Shown here piece after piece: positions 5,734 to 9,835 of a stretch of DNA of 9,835 bases (the stretch's first letter is position 1; each line of letters starts with the position of its first letter). The DNA is taken from assembly GCA_002383325.1 (NCBI GenBank), contig DFYJ01000016.1, positions 1 through 9,835 of the forward strand, in the 5' to 3' direction. The notes beneath the pieces were generated by a model, which was not told the origin of the DNA, did no database searches, and saw only the letters and a list, made by a program, of their open reading frames with translations. The position numbers and the translations under genes were made by a program. Source of the DNA: Candidatus Aminicenantes bacterium UBA4085. GTDB taxonomy: Bacteria; Acidobacteriota; Aminicenantia; Aminicenantales; UBA4085.

Positions 5734-7005
5734 GTGAGCAAGGCGGTTCGGTCGTTCGGCGTTCTTTTGGCGGCGGCGCTGCTCTGCGGCTCTGCCTGGG
5801 GGCAGGGCGGCAAACCGGCCGGCGCTCCGGGATTGCACAAGCCGGCGGGCACGGTCAAGCTGCGGGTCTTCCAGGGCGCCCGGGAGGGCGCCCTCGAGCC
5901 GGTCAAGGCGGTCACGGCCTCATACCTGAGCTACACGGTCGCCGCCAACATCCAGGCCGAGGCGGACCAAGCCGTCCAGTCGGCCAAAATCAAGGGGGTC
6001 TTCAATCTCAGGGATGTCAGCGTCCTCACCGAAGCGGATCTGGCTTGGGAGCCCGGCAAGGCCGACAAGTCCTTCCATTTCTTCCAGATCGACAAACGCT
6101 TCTACCTGGTCATGATGACGCCGGTGGCCCCGGCTCAGAGGCGGTTCAGGATCGAGGTCTTTGAGCAGAACGGGGGAGCCAAGGTGAGCCTGCTGGACAC
6201 CGAGTTCAGCCTGCCCGAGAAGAATTTCGCCGTCTTCGGCTTCGATGACAAGGACGGCAAGCCCTATTTTCTATCCCTGCAGACGGTCCTATGGCCCGTC
6301 TCCGAGACGGGTGTGGAGAGGATCCAAGAAGGCGACGCCTTGCGGGCGATCGGCAGCATCCAGCCGCCGCGGCTGATCAAGGAAGTCGTCCCTATCTACC
6401 CTCCCGCGGCCACTCAGGCCGGCGTCGAGGGCATCGTGATCCTGGAAGCCCAGACCGACATCTACGGCCGGGTCATGAACATCAAGGTTCTGCGCTCCAT
6501 CCCGCTCCTTGATCAGGCTGCCATCGAGTCAGTCCGGCAGTGGGTCTACGAGCCGGCCGTGATCGACGGGAAGCCGCGGTCGATCATCTTCACCGTGACC
6601 GTGCGCTTCACCTTGAAGGACGCCAAGCCCGATGTCGCGGTGTCGGACGGCGTTTCCCAGCCGAAGCCTCTGACCCGGTCTGAGGCCGAGATCCAGGCGA
6701 AGCTGCCTCCGCTGCGGTTCGAGGGGGAGAGCACGCCCAAGCTCATCAAGCAGGTCCAACCGGTCTATCCCGAAGAGGCCCGCCAGGCCAAGGTCGAGGG
6801 CACGGTCGTCATGGAGGCCGAGACCGACATCTATGGACGGGTTATGAACATCAAGATCCTGCGCTCCGTCCCCAAGCTCGATCAGGCCGCTCTGGATGCG
6901 CTTAGACAATGGGTCTTCGAGCCGCCCCAGGTAGACGGCAAGCCCCGCAAGGCCATCTTCACCCTGCCCATCCGCTTCGTCCTAGACAAGGCGCCCAAGA
7001 AATAG
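5734..7005 (+). CDS. Secreted protein with two tandem TonB C-terminal domains
   Basis: A 423-residue protein starting at GTG 5734, set by AAGGAGG at 5722-5728. A cleavable signal peptide is predicted (about 1-24, ending AWG-Q). Residues about 40-200 form an unassigned, probably beta-rich domain with VFGFDDKDGKPYFLSL. Two TonB C-terminal domains follow at about 208-294 and 332-417. Each has the (V/I)YPxxAxxAxVEG entry, the TDIYGRVMNIK core and the RQWV(Y/F)EP motif seen in energy-transducing TonB proteins. There is no N-terminal membrane anchor or proline-rich spacer of classical TonB, so it may bind outer-membrane receptors or other partners without direct ExbB/ExbD coupling. It follows the anti-sigma gene by 20 nt, placing it in the ECF operon. 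An in-frame open stretch back to 5488 overlaps the anti-sigma gene and is not needed. Confidence 0.87.
   Translation: MSKAVRSFGVLLAAALLCGSAWGQGGKPAGAPGLHKPAGTVKLRVFQGAREGALEPVKAVTASYLSYTVAANIQAEADQAVQSAKIKGVFNLRDVSVLTEADLAWEPGKADKSFHFFQIDKRFYLVMMTPVAPAQRRFRIEVFEQNGGAKVSLLDTEFSLPEKNFAVFGFDDKDGKPYFLSLQTVLWPVSETGVERIQEGDALRAIGSIQPPRLIKEVVPIYPPAATQAGVEGIVILEAQTDIYGRVMNIKVLRSIPLLDQAAIESVRQWVYEPAVIDGKPRSIIFTVTVRFTLKDAKPDVAVSDGVSQPKPLTRSEAEIQAKLPPLRFEGESTPKLIKQVQPVYPEEARQAKVEGTVVMEAETDIYGRVMNIKILRSVPKLDQAALDALRQWVFEPPQVDGKPRKAIFTLPIRFVLDKAPKK
6445..6522 (+). repeat. Intragenic direct repeat, copy 1 (TonB domain core)
   Basis: This 78-nt stretch encodes residues 238-263 and aligns without gaps to 6814-6891. 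I count 63 of 78 identical bases; most differences are silent. It marks the core of the first of two duplicated TonB C-terminal domains. Confidence 0.7.
6814..6891 (+). repeat. Intragenic direct repeat, copy 2 (TonB domain core)
   Basis: Second copy of the 78-nt repeat, encoding residues 361-386, offset 369 nt from copy 1. The protein differs at only five of 26 positions (Q/E, V/I, I/V, L/K; the LRS and DQAA blocks are kept), showing selection to retain both domains. Confidence 0.7.
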
Positions 7006-7019
7006 CAAACAAGAAATAC

Positions 7020-7084
7020 CAGACACATACCGAATTAATTGCGTATGTGTCTGAGAATTGAATTCGGTATGTGTCTGCTAATTC
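7020..7084. repeat. Compact copy of the interspersed palindromic repeat (copy B), between convergent genes
   Basis: Three core units separated by 12-13-nt AT-rich spacers: CAGACACATAC (7020-7030), GTATGTGTCTG (7043-7053) and GTATGTGTCTG (7067-7077). The first unit is inverted relative to the other two. It can pair with the second as an 11-bp stem, or with the third as a perfect 17-bp stem (CAGACACATACCGAATT at 7020-7036 with 7061-7077). The element nearly fills the 83-bp gap between the convergent TonB-domain and membrane-protein genes, so it could act as a two-way transcription stop, although no clear T-run follows. The right end is identical over 19 nt to copy A. Confidence 0.75.
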
Positions 7085-7088
7085 AAAG

Positions 7089-7880
7089 TCAGGGCTTGTA
7101 TTTTAGCTCCGAGCCAAAGAGGCTGTGGGGGATGAGGAAGACGGCTAGGAACAGGATCGAGGCGGCCAGGATCCAGCCCCGGGCTTCCCGGCCCTTCCTT
7201 CCCGCCCGCAGGGCGATGATCCACCCGATCATCGCCGCCAGGGTCTTGTTGTCGGTCATATCGTGCCCCAGCGGGACGCCCGCCCAGAAGACCCCGAAGC
7301 CGTAGGACTGCATCAGCGGCCCCAGAATGAAGCCGCTGAGGAAGAGGAAGATCGCGGCCCACTTGGCGTAGGGCATGGGGCGGTCTTTTTTATCCAGAGC
7401 GGCCAGTCCGGCCCGGGCCCCGAAGAGCATGGCCAGGAACATGATCAGGACGTGCGGGATGAGCACCCAGACCGGCACCGCACCGCGGAAGCGGATGATC
7501 ACCGGCTCCTCGCCGGTCAGCGGAATCTCCTTCTCTCCCTCCATCAGCACGACCCGGTAGAGCAGCTTCCCCGCCCGCGGCTGCCTGGGCAGGAAGCCGA
7601 CCAGCCCGCCGTCCTGCCGGACCATGGGAAACTTGGACCAGGGATCGTCTGTCTTGTAGCGCTTGAACTCAATGAAACCCCCCATCTCCGTTCCCGGGAC
7701 GGCCACAGAGATCTCGCAGTCCTTGATGTTCTCCGAGCTTCGCGGCAGCCGATAGGCGACTTCACGGCCGTCGACGGTCGTGATGCCGCGCTTGGGATAG
7801 GTCGGCCCGGTCATCCTCTGGAAGACCATCGTGCCGGCCGCGATCAGGAAAGCCAGGATCCAGAGCAGCGTTTTCCTCAT
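7089..7880 (-). CDS. Conserved multi-pass membrane protein, function unknown
   Basis: A 263-residue protein. An N-terminal hydrophobic segment (about 5-22) serves as signal anchor. A polar, beta-rich domain of about 110 residues probably faces the periplasm. About four hydrophobic segments follow, near 135-152, 171-190, 204-225 and 235-255. The stretch GPLMQSYGFGVFWAGVPLG and then DMTDNKT, between the second and third of these, is glycine- and aromatic-rich. I remember similar wording in uncharacterised membrane proteins of Bacteroidota and Acidobacteriota, but no function is known to me. The ATG lies 10 nt after the LiaF-like gene's stop, so the two are very likely co-transcribed. The ribosome site is weak (GAGCTGAGA inside the upstream gene's end), which fits translational coupling. 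An open frame extends upstream to 7982 but overlaps the neighbour. Confidence 0.8.
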   Translation of the reverse strand: MRKTLLWILAFLIAAGTMVFQRMTGPTYPKRGITTVDGREVAYRLPRSSENIKDCEISVAVPGTEMGGFIEFKRYKTDDPWSKFPMVRQDGGLVGFLPRQPRAGKLLYRVVLMEGEKEIPLTGEEPVIIRFRGAVPVWVLIPHVLIMFLAMLFGARAGLAALDKKDRPMPYAKWAAIFLFLSGFILGPLMQSYGFGVFWAGVPLGHDMTDNKTLAAMIGWIIALRAGRKGREARGWILAASILFLAVFLIPHSLFGSELKYKP

Positions 7881-7890
7881 GTTCGGCGTC

Positions 7891-8589
7891 TCAGCTCTTG
7901 ATCTCGATGCCGCCCATGATGGCCGTGCCCTTGACGTAGAGAGTCGCCTTGGGCGCGGCGTCCATGACGTTCTTGCGCTCATCGGAGACCCCGCCGAGGA
8001 TCGGCGTGGCGTCCAGGACCACCTTCCAGTCGCGGGGCACCCGGAGATCGATTCCGCCCATGATGGCGGTCAGCTCGATCGCGGCCTGGCCGCCCTCAAG
8101 CGTGGCCTCCGTCAGGTCGATCTCCGCCCCGCCCATCACGGCCGTCGCCCGGCCGCCCTTGAAGCCGGCCGCGCTGAACCGGCGGTTTTGCCCCGACAAG
8201 ATGGCGGTGATGTCCATGTCCTTGCCGGCGTCGACCGGGAAGGCCGTGCCGCCGCGGCGCCGGAAGACTCCGCCGAACAGGAGCCATACGCCGACCAGGA
8301 TGATCAGGGCCGGCCAAGCGTAGTGCCAGATGTCCTCCGGCAGATAGCCCAGCTCGCGGACCTGGAAGAAGCCCCCGACGAGAATAAGGATCAGCCCCCC
8401 TCCGATCCGGCGGAACCCGTTCCCGACGATGATCGAGAGGCCGACCAGGATGATGATGACGGGCCAGTAGGTGGACATGATATCCCCGAAGTCGAGCTTG
8501 CCCATCTGGTCCAGCAGGAAAAGGCCGCCCAAGAGGATCAGGATGAGTCCCCAGAAGATGCGCCCGCCGTCGGTTCTTTTTTCGGCCAT
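7891..8589 (-). CDS. LiaF-like membrane protein (DUF5668-type TM region plus YvqF/LiaF C-terminal domain)
   Basis: A 232-residue protein. Four hydrophobic segments at about 10-27, 41-57, 63-77 and 91-108 carry the GLILILxG and WPxIIILVG motifs typical of small bacterial membrane domains annotated DUF5668. The soluble C-terminal half contains five spaced copies of a T-[AP]-[IV]-[ML]-G-G-like motif (128-133, first one degenerate; 149-154; 174-179; 195-200; 222-227), as expected for the beta-helical LiaF/YvqF domain. In Firmicutes LiaF restrains the LiaRS cell-envelope stress system. No two-component genes are present here, so only a general envelope-related role is inferred. The ATG at 8589-8587 follows AGGAGA with a 5-nt spacer, and a promoter lies directly upstream. 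The gene heads a two-gene operon with the unknown membrane protein. Confidence 0.82.
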   Translation of the reverse strand: MAEKRTDGGRIFWGLILILLGGLFLLDQMGKLDFGDIMSTYWPVIIILVGLSIIVGNGFRRIGGGLILILVGGFFQVRELGYLPEDIWHYAWPALIILVGVWLLFGGVFRRRGGTAFPVDAGKDMDITAILSGQNRRFSAAGFKGGRATAVMGGAEIDLTEATLEGGQAAIELTAIMGGIDLRVPRDWKVVLDATPILGGVSDERKNVMDAAPKATLYVKGTAIMGGIEIKS

Positions 8590-8616
8590 GATGGTCTCCT
8601 TTACGTGAATGCGCCC

Positions 8617-8645
8617 CTTATATCACGGTCCGTGGCCGGCTTCAA
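8617..8645 (-). promoter_or_regulatory. Predicted sigma70-type promoter for the LiaF-like operon
   Basis: On the minus strand TTGAAG (8645-8640) and TATAAG (8622-8617) are separated by exactly 17 nt and match consensus at 4/6 and 5/6. The -35 box overlaps the TGA stop of the SDR gene (8644-8642). Start would be near 8610, giving a leader of about 21 nt with AGGAGA. This splits the minus-strand cluster into two transcription units. Confidence 0.5.
8624..8634. promoter_or_regulatory. Perfect 11-nt palindrome in the promoter spacer, operator candidate
   Basis: CACGG-T-CCGTG is a perfect inverted repeat around one central base. It lies wholly within the 17-nt spacer between the predicted -35 and -10 boxes, a place where repressors or MerR-type activators bind. 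Its short half-sites and the GC-rich background mean chance is possible. Confidence 0.3.
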
Positions 8646-9433
8646 AGACGACGTATGTCCATGCCGCCGCTGACCTCGACGGCCAGCCCGGTGGAGTACC
8701 CGAAGGCCCCTCCGGCCAGTGCGGCCACGGCCCGGCCGATGTCCTCAGGCTCGCCCCAGCGGCCCTGCGGCACCAGGCCGCCCGCGATCATGCGATCGTA
8801 CTTCTCCCGCACGGGAGCGGTCATGTCGGTATGGATGATCCCCGGCCGGACCTCATAGACGCCCACGCCGCTTCCGGCCAGGCGGTCGGCGAAAAGCCTG
8901 GCGGCCATGCTCAAGCCGGCCTTGGAGATGCAGTACCCGGGCCGCGAGGTGGACGAGACGGCGGCCGACATCGACGTGATGAAGACGATGCTCGGCCTGG
9001 CTTCCGGGTCCGCGGCGGCCCGCTCCGCCAGCAGGGGGGCGGCCCTCCGGGTCAGGAAGAACGGTCCGCGCAGGTTGATGCCCAGGACCCGGTCGTAGGA
9101 CTCGGGCGTCTCCTCCAGGATATCGGCCCTGACCTTGGGCCCGACGCCGGCGTTGTTGACCAGGCAGTCGAGGCGGCCGAAACGGTCGAGCACCGCGGCC
9201 AGCAGGGCCTGATGCCCATCCAGGTCGGCCACGTCGCACCGCAGGGGGAGCATCTCTCCTCCCGCGGCCCGGACCGCTTCCCGGACCTCGAACAGGCCTT
9301 CGCGGATGTTCTCCGGCTCGAAGATGACGTCGCACCCGGCGATGTCGAAGCCTTCCCGGGACAGGGCCAGGGCGATGGCGCGGCCGATGCCGCGGCCGGC
9401 TCCGGTGATCAGGGCGACGCGGCGCTTGGCCAT
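8642..9433 (-). CDS. Short-chain dehydrogenase/reductase (FabG-like 3-oxoacyl-ACP reductase type)
   Basis: A 263-residue cytoplasmic NAD(P)(H)-dependent oxidoreductase of the classical SDR family, the usual length. The Rossmann glycine motif TGAGRGIG is at 10-17 and NNAG at 93-96. The catalytic tetrad is N120, S154, Y167 and K171 (YCISK), followed by RPGII near 196. D35 at the end of the second strand favours NAD(H) over NADP(H). Substrate cannot be read from sequence; FabG-like proteins include many sugar, steroid and acyl reductases, and an automatic '3-ketoacyl-ACP reductase' label would be only nominal. The ATG at 9433-9431 is fixed by GAGGAGG (9446-9440) with a 6-nt spacer. It lies 14 nt after the stop of the upstream partial gene, so the two are probably co-transcribed and may act in one catabolic step. 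A longer open frame upstream is a shadow. Confidence 0.9.
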   Translation of the reverse strand: MAKRRVALITGAGRGIGRAIALALSREGFDIAGCDVIFEPENIREGLFEVREAVRAAGGEMLPLRCDVADLDGHQALLAAVLDRFGRLDCLVNNAGVGPKVRADILEETPESYDRVLGINLRGPFFLTRRAAPLLAERAAADPEARPSIVFITSMSAAVSSTSRPGYCISKAGLSMAARLFADRLAGSGVGVYEVRPGIIHTDMTAPVREKYDRMIAGGLVPQGRWGEPEDIGRAVAALAGGAFGYSTGLAVEVSGGMDIRRL

Positions 9434-9447
9434 GGCGGTCCTCCTCG

Positions 9448-9835
9448 TTATCGGATGATGCGGTCTTCGCGGAAGTCGGCCCAGACCGTCTCGAACCAGG
9501 GATCGGTCTCGGGGATCGGGTGGGGCGGAACCCAGCCCTTGACGATCCGGCCCTCGGCGTCCAGCCCGATCTCGAGGATCTCCTCCGGCGGAGCATCCGG
9601 GCCGGCCGGCGCGGTGAAGCGCCACTCGTCCCCGAGCGTCGGCGCGGGCAAAACCCCGGCCGGATCGAGCACGGCGAAAGAACCGCGGCTTCGTCCGCCG
9701 CGGGCCAGGTACTCCCGGGAAGCCTCGAGGTACAGCCAGTGGGTCAGGCAAAGATCGAGGGTCCTGAAGGCCCGCGGCAGGTCGGCCGGCCGGGCCGCGC
9801 CGATCGTCCGCTCCAGACGGGCGCATTGGCGGCGG
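9448..9835 (-). CDS. C-terminal part of an unidentified protein, cut by the right edge (possibly FAD-dependent oxidoreductase)
   Basis: About 128 residues are visible, ending at TAA (9450-9448); the 5' part lies outside the window. The frame stays open from 9834 to the stop. The visible sequence has a helical stretch (LDLCLTHWLYLEASREYL) leading into GGRSRGS. A proline- and acid-rich tail follows, with EEILEIGLDAEGRIVKGW and then PPHPIPETDPWFETVW. The helix plus GGxSRGS arrangement faintly recalls the C-terminus of fumarate-reductase-like flavoproteins, but neither the FAD-binding nor the active-site region is visible, so this is a guess. The gene precedes the SDR gene by 14 nt in the same orientation, suggesting a shared redox pathway. 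A GTG at 9672-9670 could start a 74-residue protein, but coding continues upstream. Confidence 0.6.
   Translation of the reverse strand, partial: RRQCARLERTIGAARPADLPRAFRTLDLCLTHWLYLEASREYLARGGRSRGSFAVLDPAGVLPAPTLGDEWRFTAPAGPDAPPEEILEIGLDAEGRIVKGWVPPHPIPETDPWFETVWADFREDRIIR

Noticed and set aside
7020..7077. Possible mini CRISPR array from regularly spaced GTATGTGTCTG units
   Set aside because: The units are only 11 nt, the spacers are 12-13 nt and similar to each other (AT-rich), one unit is inverted, and no cas gene is present.
7831..8673. Plus-strand open frame of 280 codons opposite the LiaF-like gene
   Set aside because: It is antisense to two genes with clear domains; the product is rich in D, P and R and has no recognisable motif.

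Overview
The window comes from a high-GC bacterium. Ribosome binding sites are strong (AAGGAGG type) and coding is dense. An ECF sigma / anti-sigma / TonB-type operon sits next to short AT-rich interspersed repeats. This looks most like an uncultured Acidobacteriota or Aminicenantes-type genome; that placement is inference from style and memory, not from a marker gene.

Left part (1-2721): a minus-strand gene runs off the left edge, with only its first codons visible. Across a 202-bp divergent spacer lies the most notable gene, an 830-residue plus-strand protein. It joins three modules of folate one-carbon metabolism: a MetF-type methylenetetrahydrofolate reductase, the cysteine-rich MTHFR C-terminal (MetV-like) domain, and a pterin-binding methyltransferase domain of the AcsE/MetH/DHPS fold. 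The sequence therefore suggests one polypeptide that makes methyl-THF and may also pass the methyl group on, probably to a corrinoid protein. No corrinoid protein is encoded in the window.

Middle (2722-7088): an exported TPR protein is followed by an AT-rich 200-bp element (4417-4616) bounded by a perfect 17-nt inverted repeat. Next is a three-gene operon: ECF sigma factor, zinc-finger membrane anti-sigma factor, and a secreted protein with two tandem TonB C-terminal domains. The operon ends at a second, compact copy of the same repeat family (7020-7084). That copy fills the gap before a convergent operon.

Right part (7089-9835, minus strand): transcription runs leftward. First comes the C-terminal part of an unassigned protein cut by the window edge, then a classical short-chain dehydrogenase/reductase 14 nt downstream. 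A good sigma70-like promoter overlaps the SDR stop codon and leads into a LiaF-like four-TM protein and an uncharacterised multi-pass membrane protein.

No tRNA, rRNA, CRISPR array, intact insertion sequence or origin was seen. No gene-free stretch exceeds 300 bp; the longest is the repeat-bearing 4420-4677.
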